A stretch of DNA of 64,000 bases, from assembly GCA_001784175.1 (NCBI GenBank), contig MFPR01000017.1, positions 62,001-126,000 on the forward strand, written 5' to 3'. Positions 1-7,671 of the stretch are shown here, one piece after another. Position 1 is the first letter of the stretch; each line of letters opens with the position of its first letter. The notes beneath the pieces are model-generated. The model was not told the origin of the DNA, did not search any database, and worked only from the letters and a program-made list of their open reading frames with translations. Both the position numbers and the translations under genes were made by a program. The DNA comes from Candidatus Lindowbacteria bacterium RIFCSPLOWO2_12_FULL_62_27 (GTDB lineage: Bacteria > Lindowbacteria > 2-12-FULL-62-27).

Positions 1-271
1 GGCTTCGTTTGATCGAGATGAGGCCGAGGTCGGCCAGTTGGCGGACGACGCGGATCACGTGGCGGCGCGAGAGGGCGAGCATCCGGGCGAGGGTGTCGTA
101 GGAGGGGTGGCAGGAGCGGTGGTTGAAATCCGCGAACCGCGCCAGGGCCGCGTAGACGCCGACGCCGATGGCGCCGATTTCGGCGGCGTAGTTGTCGATT
201 ACGATGTGGTCGATGCGAAGCCAGTGGCCCGATGGGGCCCTGGGTTTGGGGTCCGGCATTGGGTCATCCAT
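1..271 (-). CDS. Helix-turn-helix (replication/DnaD-like N-terminal domain) protein, partial
   Basis: The gene starts at an ATG at 271 and runs off the left edge, giving 90 codons. After a short polar N-terminus the protein reads as a helical DNA-binding domain, with segments like VGVYAALARFADF, SYDTLARMLALSRRHV and IRVVRQLADLGLISIKR. That is the pattern of HTH_36-type domains at the N-terminus of plasmid and phage replication proteins, where the second and third helices form the winged HTH. It lies 12 bp after the excisionase-like gene in the same direction and is probably co-transcribed from the promoter at 590-618. The catalytic or C-terminal part is not in view, so replication is inferred from the fold and context only. 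Confidence 0.6.
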   Translation of the reverse strand, partial: MDDPMPDPKPRAPSGHWLRIDHIVIDNYAAEIGAIGVGVYAALARFADFNHRSCHPSYDTLARMLALSRRHVIRVVRQLADLGLISIKRS

Positions 272-283
272 TTCTCCGCGCGA

Positions 284-544
284 TCATTTGCCGGACGGCG
301 GCCGGTAGGACTCGAAGATGAAGCGGTCGAGATCTTCCCGCCGGAATCTCCGGCTCTTGCCGATTTTGGAATAGGGCAGCCTGCCGCGCGCCACGAACGC
401 GTCGAGGGCGTTCAGCGTCACCCGCAGATAACACGCCGCCTCCTTCGAACTCAGGTAGGGCGTGCTCGGCACCGGCACATCCGGCACCCGGCACCGGCTC
501 TCGGTGCCGGCCTCTTTTTGCTCATTATCCGTCGGGTGATCCAT
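284..544 (-). CDS. Excisionase-like helix-turn-helix protein
   Basis: This 86-residue protein has the MerR-like HTH_17 pattern of excisionases: YLSSKEAACYLRVTLNALDAFV, then a basic turn (RGRLPYSKIGKSRRFRRE) and DLDRFIFE. Members bend DNA at attachment sites and steer integrases toward excision, and some also act as repressors. The first 30 residues are polar and not conserved in type. It stands divergent from the XRE regulator and integrase genes, as xis genes often do in small integrative elements. A strong promoter lies upstream (TTGACA/TATACA, 17-bp spacing). The family call is good; excisionase rather than another regulator is inference. Confidence 0.7.
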   Translation of the reverse strand: MDHPTDNEQKEAGTESRCRVPDVPVPSTPYLSSKEAACYLRVTLNALDAFVARGRLPYSKIGKSRRFRREDLDRFIFESYRPPSGK

Positions 545-589
545 GAATCAGTGTCCTTCCGCCTCTTCCGCGTCCTCGGACGCCTGAGT

Positions 590-618
590 TGTATATCAGG
601 AGAGATTATGTCTGTCAA
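590..618 (-). promoter_or_regulatory. Sigma70-type promoter for the excisionase/rep genes
   Basis: On the minus strand TTGACA (618-613) and TATACA (595-590) are separated by exactly 17 bp. The promoter points toward the gene starting at 544. The flanking sequence carries two similar 11-12 nt stretches beginning CTGTCA (612 and 661), which could be operator half-sites for the XRE protein; that is speculative. Confidence 0.65.
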
Positions 619-628
619 GAAGCCATTA

Positions 629-657
629 TTGTTTTTAGAGTGATTATGTGGTATATA
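629..657 (+). promoter_or_regulatory. Sigma70-type promoter for XRE regulator and integrase
   Basis: TTGTTT (629-634), a 17-bp spacer and TATATA (652-657) face the XRE gene at 759, leaving a leader of about 95 nt. The arrangement is back-to-back with the minus-strand promoter at 590-618, so one repressor could control both directions. The 214-bp gap between the divergent genes holds nothing else that I recognise. Confidence 0.5.
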
Positions 658-758
658 ACACTGTCAGAAAGGATTGTATCTTTGTGAGAGAGCCGCTTGA
701 CAGAGGGGGTGGCCCATGTTGAAGTCGCCCGTAAGCGTATTTCCGAGGAGGTGGCCGG

Positions 759-1175
759 ATGGACAAATCGCTGGGAGAAGTGTTTCGAGAGCAGACGCAT
801 GCCAAGGACTTGACCGCGGAGGATCTGGTCAAAAAAACGGGTGTCGGCACCCGTTCCCTGGTTTTCCAATTCTGGGCGGGCCGGACCTTTCCGCCGCTGC
901 ACAAGCTGATTTCGATGTTCAACCTGGTTGGAATGGAATTCCACATATATGTCAACGGCCAGTTGCGAAAACTGAAACTGGACGGCCGGCGCGGTCTTTC
1001 TGACGCCGAGCGTGTGCTCGTCGGCGATCCCGGCGAAGTGGGCCTGCTGGATGGCCTGACGCCTTCCCAGGGAGAGGCGATTCTGGCGCAGGCGAATTTT
1101 TTCAGGGAATACAACGCCAGGAAGCAATCGGCGAAACCCGCCTCCGCCCGGCGTCGCGCGGACGCGGCGGCATAG
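759..1175 (+). CDS. XRE-family helix-turn-helix regulator
   Basis: The protein has 138 residues and starts at an ATG with a good AGGAGG ribosome site at about 746. Residues 1-60 fit a lambda-repressor-like fold: LGEVFREQTHAKDLTAEDL is followed by VKKTGVGTRSLVFQFWAGRTFPPLHKLISMF, where recognition-helix spacing and the 'LHKLISMFNLVG' close are typical. The rest is charged and ends in an Arg/Ala-rich tail. It lies 10 bp before the integrase and is probably co-transcribed with it. It probably controls the element's integration or excision genes; no ligand or effector domain is visible. Confidence 0.65.
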   Translation: MDKSLGEVFREQTHAKDLTAEDLVKKTGVGTRSLVFQFWAGRTFPPLHKLISMFNLVGMEFHIYVNGQLRKLKLDGRRGLSDAERVLVGDPGEVGLLDGLTPSQGEAILAQANFFREYNARKQSAKPASARRRADAAA

Positions 1176-1185
1176 GAGAAAGACC

Positions 1186-2358
1186 ATGCGCGTCAGGGTC
1201 ATTCAACGAAAGGGCGCTTGGTGGATCGACTATTACTATCTGGACGAAACGGGCGCTTTGCGAAGAAAATACGAAAAGATCGGCCCGGGCAGGAAATTTG
1301 CGGAGACGGTGGCCGCCAAGCGCCGCGTGGAAATTCTGGAAGGAAAATTTCTGGACCGCCGTCGTTTCAAGCCCATCACGTTTGCGGACTTTATCCGGGA
1401 ATTCGACGACAAGCACATGCGGTTTTTGAGAATTTACCGGCATGGCGGCAAGCAGTATCTCCGCCATCTGGTTTCCTTCTTTGGCGCAAGGCAACTCATG
1501 TCCATTTCGCAATTCGACGCCGCGCGGTTCAAGGTCCATTTCATGAGCCGGAAAACGCGCGCTGGAACCCCGCCGGCGAAATCGACCTTCAACCGGTATC
1601 TGTCGACTCTCATTTGCATCATGAACAAAGCGGTCGAATGGGGACATCTCCCGCAAAATCCGCTGTCGCGGGTGAAGAAGGAGCGAGAGGACGAAAAGCC
1701 GATGCGAATTTTAACGGCCGCCGAAAAAGTACGTCTCCTCGAAGTCGCGCTGGAGGATGGCCAGGAAGCGCACTCGCTCATCACGTTGGCGCTCAACACA
1801 GGTCTTAGGCGTGGTGATCTTCTGCGTCTTCAAATGAACGCGGCCATGATGCGTGAGCGAGAAATCCATCTCACGATGCAAAAAACCCGCCACGCCATTC
1901 ATGTGCCGCTCAACAGAGCCGCCGAGTCTGCGATCAAAGCGTTGAACCGGGGCGACGACGAATTGTTATTCCCACCGAGGCGCGCGGACTCGAAAGACTC
2001 GCGCTGGCACTATGCATTGTGGCTAAAACTTGCAAATAGGGCCCAACTTCGTTATTGTCGTTTCCATGATTTGCGTCACACCTTCGCCACGGATCTTTTG
2101 CGGCGGGGCGTGAACATCAAAGTGGTCAAGGAGCTCCTGGGTCACCGGTCGATCCAAACGACAATGCGATATTTGCATTTCGTGGAGATCGACCGAAGGG
2201 CCGCGGTGGACACGCTGGAACCCGCCGCCGACGCCCGTGAGCCCCGTATGGCCCGGCAGTTTCCAATGCCAACGAATGCCGACTTACAGAACGCAACTGG
2301 AAACCTACTGGAGACCAAATGGAGACCAGAACGTCAAGTCGAGGAAGCGATCGCATGA
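1186..2358 (+). CDS. Tyrosine recombinase/integrase
   Basis: The 390-residue protein starts at an ATG behind AGGAG. It has an N-terminal core-binding domain (about 60-160) and a C-terminal catalytic domain with the complete active-site set: Arg208 in NTGLRRGDLL, His294 and Arg297 in FHDLRHTF, His320 in LLGHRSIQTT and nucleophile Tyr329 in MRYLHF. Such enzymes join a circular element to a chromosomal site, commonly a tRNA gene. The gene ends 45 bp before tRNA-Tyr and reads toward its 5' end. Near its 3' end the coding sequence contains a tandem 7-mer (2310-2327) of a form seen at two other places in the window. Nothing suggests inactivation. Confidence 0.9.
   Translation: MRVRVIQRKGAWWIDYYYLDETGALRRKYEKIGPGRKFAETVAAKRRVEILEGKFLDRRRFKPITFADFIREFDDKHMRFLRIYRHGGKQYLRHLVSFFGARQLMSISQFDAARFKVHFMSRKTRAGTPPAKSTFNRYLSTLICIMNKAVEWGHLPQNPLSRVKKEREDEKPMRILTAAEKVRLLEVALEDGQEAHSLITLALNTGLRRGDLLRLQMNAAMMREREIHLTMQKTRHAIHVPLNRAAESAIKALNRGDDELLFPPRRADSKDSRWHYALWLKLANRAQLRYCRFHDLRHTFATDLLRRGVNIKVVKELLGHRSIQTTMRYLHFVEIDRRAAVDTLEPAADAREPRMARQFPMPTNADLQNATGNLLETKWRPERQVEEAIA
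2310..2327 (+). repeat. Tandem 7-mer with AAAT spacer (candidate integrase arm site)
   Basis: GGAGACC occurs twice with AAAT between, giving an 11-bp period, one helical turn; the sequence AG follows. It lies in the 3' end of the integrase gene, 77 bp before tRNA-Tyr. The same layout with different 7-mers occurs at 43470-43487 and 48502-48519, both inside the tRNA-Arg integration region. Arm-type binding by the integrase is inference. Confidence 0.5.
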
Positions 2359-2403
2359 AAGTACATTCGCAATCCTCTATACATATTGGAGTACTGTAAA
2401 CAC

Positions 2404-2487
2404 GGGGAGGTGCTCCAGTGGACAACGAGAGCAGACTGTAAATCTGCCGCCCTTCGGGCTACGGAGGTTCGAATCCTCCCCTCCCCA
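2404..2487 (+). tRNA. tRNA-Tyr (GUA)
   Basis: The acceptor stem GGGGAGG (2404-2410) pairs with CCTCCCC (2480-2486), and A2487 is the discriminator base. The anticodon stem GCAGA/TCTGC encloses loop CTGTAAA with anticodon GTA (2438-2440). The T arm is GGAGG, TTCGAAT, CCTCC. The long variable arm (2448-2462) is as expected for bacterial tRNA-Tyr (class II). CCA is not encoded. A weak TATACA (2378-2383) upstream could be its -10 box. If the element to the left entered at the anticodon loop, the 5' half of this gene was supplied by the element. Confidence 0.95.
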
Positions 2488-2502
2488 TACATGGAGGTAC
2501 AG

Positions 2503-2523
2503 GTCATGGGTCATGAGTCATGA
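2503..2523 (+). promoter_or_regulatory. 7-bp tandem repeat with a 5-codon leader ORF before the aminotransferase
   Basis: GTCATGR is repeated three times without gaps, giving an ATG in each frame (2506, 2513, 2520). The GGAGG at 2493-2497 is well placed for the first ATG, which opens a 5-codon frame (MGHES) whose TGA overlaps the aminotransferase ATG at 2520. Without this mini-ORF the aminotransferase start would be 22 nt from the only ribosome site. Translational coupling is therefore likely, though untested. Confidence 0.4.
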
Positions 2524-3248
2524 CTTCCAAGCCAGGGCTGTTTGAAACCTTTCTGTGCGTGCGCAGGCGTGCGCCATTTCTGGATTTTCATCTGATGAGG
2601 CTCAAGGGATCGGCCCGAAGGCTGCACATTCCTGTTGAGGCGGGGCTTGCCGCCGAGGTGTCGCGGCGTGTGGAGGCGCTCGGGTCGCATCCGCATCGCG
2701 GGCGGTTGGAGGTTTCGAGCGCGGGCGAGGTTCGATTGACATTTGCGGGGTATGACGCGCGCTTGATTTTTCGCAAAACGCCGATCGCCGAAAAACTTAT
2801 TTCCCTTGCCGCGCCGCGCGGGTATCCCGGCGCGTGGGCGGGGATGAAGACATTTCCGCGAATGCTCCTGGATCAGGCGCACGCCGAGGCAGGACGGCGG
2901 GGCGCGGCCGATGCGGTACTGGCGCGCCGATGGGTTTACGAAACGGCGCAGGGGAATTTGTTCTGGCTGAGGGGCGATGTCCTGCACACGCCGGCGGTCG
3001 GGCTGGGATGCCTTCCGGGAATTCTGCGGGGATGGGTGATCGGTGAGGCGCGGAGACTGGGCGTGAAGGTGCGCGAGGGCCGGTTTTCGCCGTCGAGCCT
3101 GACAGGCGCCGAGTCGATCTTCAGGACAAACGCGCTGATCGGCATTCGGTGGGTCCGTGAAATTGCGGGTCTTGGCCGGTGGCGCCGGCCCGTTCATCCG
3201 CTGGTCATGGAACTTTACCGGCGGTGGTGTGATAAGATCCGGTCATGA
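2520..3248 (+). CDS. Class IV aminotransferase (4-amino-4-deoxychorismate lyase / branched-chain aminotransferase type)
   Basis: The 242-residue protein has the fold type IV pattern. The N-terminal strand-turn ETFLCVRRRAPFLDFHLMRL corresponds to the motif opening PabC and IlvE proteins. The MKTFPRMLL segment supplies the likely PLP lysine. YETAQGNLFWLRGDVLHTP followed by GCLPGILRGWV is the conserved phosphate-binding core. Family members either make p-aminobenzoate for folate (PabC) or transaminate branched-chain or D-amino acids. The short length and absence of the IlvE substrate loops favour a PabC-like role, but no pabA or pabB gene is nearby. It overlaps ruvX by four bases. The start at 2520 is set by frame and follows an unusual leader. 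Confidence 0.75.
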   Translation: MTSKPGLFETFLCVRRRAPFLDFHLMRLKGSARRLHIPVEAGLAAEVSRRVEALGSHPHRGRLEVSSAGEVRLTFAGYDARLIFRKTPIAEKLISLAAPRGYPGAWAGMKTFPRMLLDQAHAEAGRRGAADAVLARRWVYETAQGNLFWLRGDVLHTPAVGLGCLPGILRGWVIGEARRLGVKVREGRFSPSSLTGAESIFRTNALIGIRWVREIAGLGRWRRPVHPLVMELYRRWCDKIRS

Positions 3249-3661
3249 CGCTTTTGGCCGTTGATTTCGGGACCAAGCGACTGGGTGTGGCGGTGACGGA
3301 CAGCGCCGAACGGATGGCGCTGCCACTGGCGTCGTTTGCCGTCCGGTCGGAAGACGAGGGCGTGGACAAGATCGCGCGCATCGCACAGGAGCGCGGCGTC
3401 CGGGAGATCATCGTGGGCCTGCCGATCGGCCACCGGGGCGGGGAGACTCAGATGAGCGCGCAGGTGCGCGCATTCGGAGAAAAACTGCGAGTGAGAATCG
3501 CCGTCCCCGTGACGTTTTCGGACGAGCGCTTCACGACCAAGCTTGCGGAGGCCCCGATGATGGAGGCGGGCGTCAGCGCCAAAAAGCGCCGTGGGCTCGT
3601 CGACGCCGGCGCGGCTTCGCTGCTCCTACTGGCCGTCCTCGACGCGCGCCGTCCGAGCTGA
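3245..3661 (+). CDS. ruvX: RuvX/YqgF family putative pre-16S rRNA nuclease
   Basis: The 138-residue protein begins TLLAVDFGTKRLGVAVTD, the signature of the YqgF RNase H-like fold, and contains VREIIVGLPIGHRGGET and VTFSDERFTT, which carry the conserved acidic and Glu-Arg residues. Members process the 5' end of 16S rRNA and were once proposed as Holliday-junction resolvases. The length is normal. Its ATG overlaps the previous stop (ATGA), and mltG follows three bases after its stop. The ruvX-mltG adjacency is common in bacteria and supports both calls. Confidence 0.93.
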   Translation: MTLLAVDFGTKRLGVAVTDSAERMALPLASFAVRSEDEGVDKIARIAQERGVREIIVGLPIGHRGGETQMSAQVRAFGEKLRVRIAVPVTFSDERFTTKLAEAPMMEAGVSAKKRRGLVDAGAASLLLLAVLDARRPS

Positions 3662-3664
3662 AGC

Positions 3665-4633
3665 ATGCGGTGGCTCCGCTCGGTCATTCTGTTGGCGTGC
3701 GTTGCTCTATTGGGCTGGAGTTTCCATTTTGCCGTGTCGCGTCCCCTGCCGGAACTGCGCGAGGGCGTGGTGGAGATCCGGCGCGGGTGGGGCCTGTCGG
3801 AGATCGGGCGCGCGTTTTTCGGATCGAATCGGTGGTCCGTCGGCTCGTTCAAGGCATATGTGATTCTGACCGGCCGCAGCCGGCGGCTCAAAGCCGGCGA
3901 GTATGAATTGGACCGGGATTCGATTCGAAGCCTGACGCGGAAACTGGCCGCCGGCCGAGTGCTTCAGTACCGCGTCACCGTCGCGGAGGGTGTGTGGGCG
4001 TCGGACATCGCGGTGCTCCTGGAGGGCGCGGGCCTGTGCGACCGCGAGAGGCTGCTTTCGTTGATCCGCGACCCCGCCTTCGCCACGGACATGGCCGGCG
4101 CCCGTGTTCCGTCGCTGGAGGGCTATCTCTTTCCTGAAACGTATTTTTTCACAAAGGGAATGTCGGAAGAGGACATTCTGAAAACGTTCGTCGCGCGGTT
4201 CAACGAAAAGGCCCGGCCGCTGCTTCGTTCCGACACGCATTCGGCGCACGACCTCCTGACGCTGGCCTCGATGGTGGAGCGCGAGGCTGCAAGGGACGAG
4301 GAGCGGCCGGTGATCGCGGGCGTGTTCTGGAACCGGCTCCGGCGCCGGATGCCCCTCGAATCGTGCGTCACCGTCGAGTACGCGCTGGGCCGGAAGAAAA
4401 AGAAGCTGACCGACGAGGACCTCCGGGCGGACTCGCCCTACAACACCTACCGCCGCGCGGGCCTTCCGCCGGGCCCGGTGGGCAATCCCGGCCTGCGGGC
4501 GATTGCGGCGACCGTGATGCCGGCCGCCACCGGATACCTTTTTTTCGTCGCCGCCGGCGACGGAAGCCATCACTTTTCCGCCACGTGGGCTGAGCACCTG
4601 CGCGCCAAGCGTCGGGCGGGGCGGGGGAGATAG
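3665..4633 (+). CDS. mltG: Endolytic murein transglycosylase MltG
   Basis: The 322-residue protein has one N-terminal membrane helix (about 5-25), a LysM-like segment (VEIRRGWGLSEIGRAFF) and the YceG catalytic domain. LEGYLFPETYFF is the family hallmark, and LASMVEREA holds the catalytic glutamate (Glu205 by alignment with the E. coli enzyme). DSPYNTYRRAGLPPGPVGNPGL is the conserved closing motif. MltG cuts nascent glycan strands at the inner membrane and so sets their length. The enzyme is complete. It is the third gene of a likely operon starting at 2520. Confidence 0.95.
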   Translation: MRWLRSVILLACVALLGWSFHFAVSRPLPELREGVVEIRRGWGLSEIGRAFFGSNRWSVGSFKAYVILTGRSRRLKAGEYELDRDSIRSLTRKLAAGRVLQYRVTVAEGVWASDIAVLLEGAGLCDRERLLSLIRDPAFATDMAGARVPSLEGYLFPETYFFTKGMSEEDILKTFVARFNEKARPLLRSDTHSAHDLLTLASMVEREAARDEERPVIAGVFWNRLRRRMPLESCVTVEYALGRKKKKLTDEDLRADSPYNTYRRAGLPPGPVGNPGLRAIAATVMPAATGYLFFVAAGDGSHHFSATWAEHLRAKRRAGRGR

Positions 4634-4725
4634 GAAGGTCAAATTCGCAAAAGTCCTGTAATAAAAATCCCGCCGGATGCCGAAATAGCTATTTAGGACG
4701 TGCATATTATATATGGAGTGGAACC

Positions 4726-6198
4726 ATGAAGAAATGGCTGTGCCTTGGGTTTCTCACGTTGATGGTCCTGGCAGGCCTTGCGGCAGGCGCGCGGGCGAAG
4801 AGTCTGGACGGTTTTTATCTCGAAAGCGCCAGCACGCTGGGCCGCGGATCCTGGGATTTAAAATCCTATCTTGAATTCGGCAGCAACGCCGAGCCTCTGA
4901 CCATTCCCGGCGCGCTGACCAACACCGGCCGGAACATCGCCGTCAAGGTCAGCACGACCCGCCTGCCCGTGGAGCTGCGGTACGGCCTGTCGGAGGGGTG
5001 GGAGATCGGGGGCGACCTGGGATTTGAGAGCGACGACGGCGAAGCGGACCCGCCGTCGATTTATCTGGGCAAGAGCGGCCTGCAGAGGATCCGATTTTTC
5101 GGCAAATGGAATTTTTTCCAGGACGTGGCCGCGATGGCGGATCTGTCGATGTTCGGCGACGAGAAGTTGTATTACGGCCAGGACGGATTTGATTTCGGCC
5201 TGAAATTCATCTACGGGCCCGAACTCGGCGCCGGCAATCTCATGCTCAATCTCGGGATTCTGCTCAAGGGCGGCGAGGCCGAGTATGCCGACGGGAACTC
5301 GAAAATTTCCGGGTCCGCCAAGGATTTCGACAACGTGTTCTCCTACGGCATCGGCTACGCCTACCCGTACAGCGACCGATTCACCGGCATCTTTGAGCTG
5401 GCTGGATCGTCCTCCCCGTACAAGGGCGGTTCGGGCGTGAGCACGGAGGATTTGCTGGCGTTGAATCTTGGCGCGCGATACGCGTTCACGGACCAGTTTT
5501 CGCTCGAGGGCGGAATCGCCCTGGGCCTCGCCGACGGCAGCCCGAATTTCCTGCTGAGGGTCGGCATGGACTGGTGGTGGAGCGCTGCGGGCGAATACAG
5601 CGAGGCCGCCGAACCGGCGCGTCCCTGGACGCCTGCCGCCGAGCCGAAGAAATCCGAAAAGGCCGCGCCGGCCTGGACGCCGCCGGAAAGACCGGCCGAG
5701 AAACCGGCCGAGAAGAAAGAGCCGATGGCGCGCGAATCGGCGCCTTACGATGTGCCGCCGACCTATCAGGCGCCCCAAAAAGAAGCGATGCCCGAACGCG
5801 CGCCCGTCGTGGCGGCGGAAGCGCCGGCCGGTCCCTCCACGGACGAGCAGATCCAGTCGCGCGTCGCAAAAGCGGCGGATGCCTTCAACCGGGGGGACTT
5901 CGCGACCGCCGTCAGCCACTACGAGGCGGCGATCCAGTTGAAGAACAACGATCCCGTACTGCACTACAACCTCGCGACCGTGCATTTCCAGCAGAAGCGG
6001 TACGAGGACGCCAAAACATACTATAAGAACGCGATCACCCTGAATCCGAACGATCCCGAGAGCCATCTGTATCTGGGATACACGCATTATTATCTGAACG
6101 ACCAGGCGTCGGCGATCCGCGAATGGCAGCGGGTGCTCGAGCTGAATCCCGACAACACGCTGGCCATCGAGAATCTGAAAGCCCTCGGCGTCGAGTAG
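4726..6198 (+). CDS. Predicted outer-membrane beta-barrel protein with C-terminal TPR domain (copy 1)
   Basis: The 490-residue protein has a Sec signal peptide (1-24, ending GARA). Residues about 25-290 are rich in alternating aromatic and glycine strands, such as YGLSEGWEIGGDLGF, FFGKWNFF and GLKFIYGPELG, consistent with an outer-membrane barrel like those of transporter-like 'PhoP-binding' barrels. A Pro/Ala/Glu-rich linker (about 295-375) leads to three TPR units (about 380-490; NRGDFATAVSHYEAAI, HYNLATVHFQQKRYEDAKTYY). I do not recognise a named family. The gene at 6244 has the same architecture and near-identical motifs, so the two arose by tandem duplication. The TPR part would face the periplasm and bind a partner. 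GGAG precedes the ATG. Confidence 0.7.
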   Translation: MKKWLCLGFLTLMVLAGLAAGARAKSLDGFYLESASTLGRGSWDLKSYLEFGSNAEPLTIPGALTNTGRNIAVKVSTTRLPVELRYGLSEGWEIGGDLGFESDDGEADPPSIYLGKSGLQRIRFFGKWNFFQDVAAMADLSMFGDEKLYYGQDGFDFGLKFIYGPELGAGNLMLNLGILLKGGEAEYADGNSKISGSAKDFDNVFSYGIGYAYPYSDRFTGIFELAGSSSPYKGGSGVSTEDLLALNLGARYAFTDQFSLEGGIALGLADGSPNFLLRVGMDWWWSAAGEYSEAAEPARPWTPAAEPKKSEKAAPAWTPPERPAEKPAEKKEPMARESAPYDVPPTYQAPQKEAMPERAPVVAAEAPAGPSTDEQIQSRVAKAADAFNRGDFATAVSHYEAAIQLKNNDPVLHYNLATVHFQQKRYEDAKTYYKNAITLNPNDPESHLYLGYTHYYLNDQASAIREWQRVLELNPDNTLAIENLKALGVE

Positions 6199-6243
6199 GG
6201 AACGACTTTCTCGACAATTAACTTGATTTTGACCGCATAGTAT

Positions 6244-7671
6244 ATGAATATCCATCCAATGATCTTCAGGCGACTGGTGGGGGTTGGTGTGTTCTTTGCG
6301 ATGCTCTGTCTGAGCCCGGCGGAGGTTTCGGCCCGGAGCTTGAACGGCGCTTATCTCGAGCAGGCCGGCACGCTGAACGACGGCGCGTGGGCGCTCAAGT
6401 CCTACGTGGAACTCGGCAGCAAGGCGAAACCCATCAAAGTAACCAATGCGGTGACCGGGACGGGCGATGTCGAGCTCAAGACGGGAACGATCCGCCTTCC
6501 GGTGGAGCTTCGGTACGGCCTGACGGACAAATGGGAGCTGGGCGGCGACCTGGGCCTGGAGATCGACAACGGCGGGATCATTGTGGGTTCAAAAGGTTTT
6601 CTGGATGGCAGCGGCCTGCAGGGAATCCGGATGTATGGCAAATGGAATTTCATCGAGAATCTGGCGACGAAGCTGGAGCTGTCCTTTGCCGGAGACGAGT
6701 CGCTGTACTGGACGCTGGGGAGCTTTGATCTCGGCATCAAATTCATGTTCAGCCCGGAGATCGGCCCCGGCCAGCTCAACACAAATTTGGGATTCGTGTC
6801 CAAGAGCGGCGACGTCAGCGTGTCGAGCGCCCTCGTCGTCGATTTCGGAACGATGTTCATGTACGGCGTCGGCTATACGTGGCCGTGGGGCGATCGGATC
6901 GGCTGGACGGTGGAGCTGGCCGGATCGTCCTCGCCGTACAAGGGCGGCACGGGCGTGTCCGGCAAGAACGCGCGTTTGAGTTTGCTGTTCGGCGGGCAAT
7001 ACGAGCTCAGCGAGCGCGTGTCGGCTGACGCGTCGGTGTCGTTCGGCCTGGCGAAGGGCAGCCCGCGGTTCATGTTGAAGGGCGGGATGGAATGGCTGTG
7101 GGGCGCCGTGGAGGAAGCGCGGCGGACGGCGGCGGCCGCAACCCCGCAGCAGCCCTCCAAGGCATGGACGCCGTCCACGACGCCGGCGGGGGCGCCCGCG
7201 ACCGGCGCGACGACCGCCGCAACGCCGGCCAAGCCCAAGGGTCCGACCTACGAGGCGCCGGCCGCCTATGAAGTTCCCAAGCCGCCCCCCCCGCCGCCGA
7301 GCGGTCCGACGACCGCGGAACTTTTGCAGCAGCGGATCGCGGACGCCCAATCGTCGTTCAGCCGCGGCGATTTCGTGACCGCGGCCGCGCAGTACGAAGC
7401 GGCGATCAAACTGAAGGACAACGATCCGGTGCTGCACTACAATCTCGCGACCGCGTACTTTCAGTTAAAAAGATATTCGGACGCCAAGATCTATTACAAG
7501 AACGCCGTAACCTACAATCCGGCCGATCCCGACAGTCACCTGTATCTGGGCTATTGCTACTATTATCTGCAGGATCAGCAGTCCGCGATCCGCGAGTGGC
7601 AGAAGGTTCTGGAGACGGATCCGTCCAACTCGCTGGCGCGAGAAAATCTCAAATCCTTGGGCGTTGAATAG
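6244..7671 (+). CDS. Predicted outer-membrane beta-barrel protein with C-terminal TPR domain (copy 2)
   Basis: The 475-residue paralogue of the gene at 4726 has a signal peptide (about 1-31), the same barrel motifs (LPVELRYGLTDKWELGGDLG, MYGKWNF, ELAGSSSPYKGG), a Pro/Ala/Thr-rich linker with a polyproline run (about 295-360) and three TPR units to the end (SRGDFVTAAAQYEAAIKL, HYNLATAYFQLKRYSDAKIYY). The linkers differ far more than the barrels and TPRs, suggesting constraint on both ends. No ribosome site is clear before the first ATG; a second ATG at 6259 is possible. The stop overlaps the start of the transglycosylase gene, so the three genes are probably co-expressed in envelope biogenesis. 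Confidence 0.7.
   Translation: MNIHPMIFRRLVGVGVFFAMLCLSPAEVSARSLNGAYLEQAGTLNDGAWALKSYVELGSKAKPIKVTNAVTGTGDVELKTGTIRLPVELRYGLTDKWELGGDLGLEIDNGGIIVGSKGFLDGSGLQGIRMYGKWNFIENLATKLELSFAGDESLYWTLGSFDLGIKFMFSPEIGPGQLNTNLGFVSKSGDVSVSSALVVDFGTMFMYGVGYTWPWGDRIGWTVELAGSSSPYKGGTGVSGKNARLSLLFGGQYELSERVSADASVSFGLAKGSPRFMLKGGMEWLWGAVEEARRTAAAATPQQPSKAWTPSTTPAGAPATGATTAATPAKPKGPTYEAPAAYEVPKPPPPPPSGPTTAELLQQRIADAQSSFSRGDFVTAAAQYEAAIKLKDNDPVLHYNLATAYFQLKRYSDAKIYYKNAVTYNPADPDSHLYLGYCYYYLQDQQSAIREWQKVLETDPSNSLARENLKSLGVE

Larger units (their letters stand above)
1..2403. mobile_element. Integrated element (right end) on the 5' side of tRNA-Tyr
   Basis: The block holds, from the left edge, a partial HTH replication-type gene and an excisionase-like gene on the minus strand, then an XRE regulator and a tyrosine integrase on the plus strand. 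The integrase stops 45 bp before the 5' end of tRNA-Tyr. This is the usual gene set of a small integrative element. Its left boundary lies outside the window, so neither its size nor its attachment repeat can be seen. The polarity (element upstream of the tRNA, integrase reading toward the 5' end) matches the integrase remnant before the second tRNA-Arg fragment at 48571. Confidence 0.65.

Noticed and set aside
697-725. TTGACA at 697 as the promoter of the XRE gene
   Set aside because: No acceptable -10 box lies 16-18 bp downstream; the pair at 629-657 fits better.
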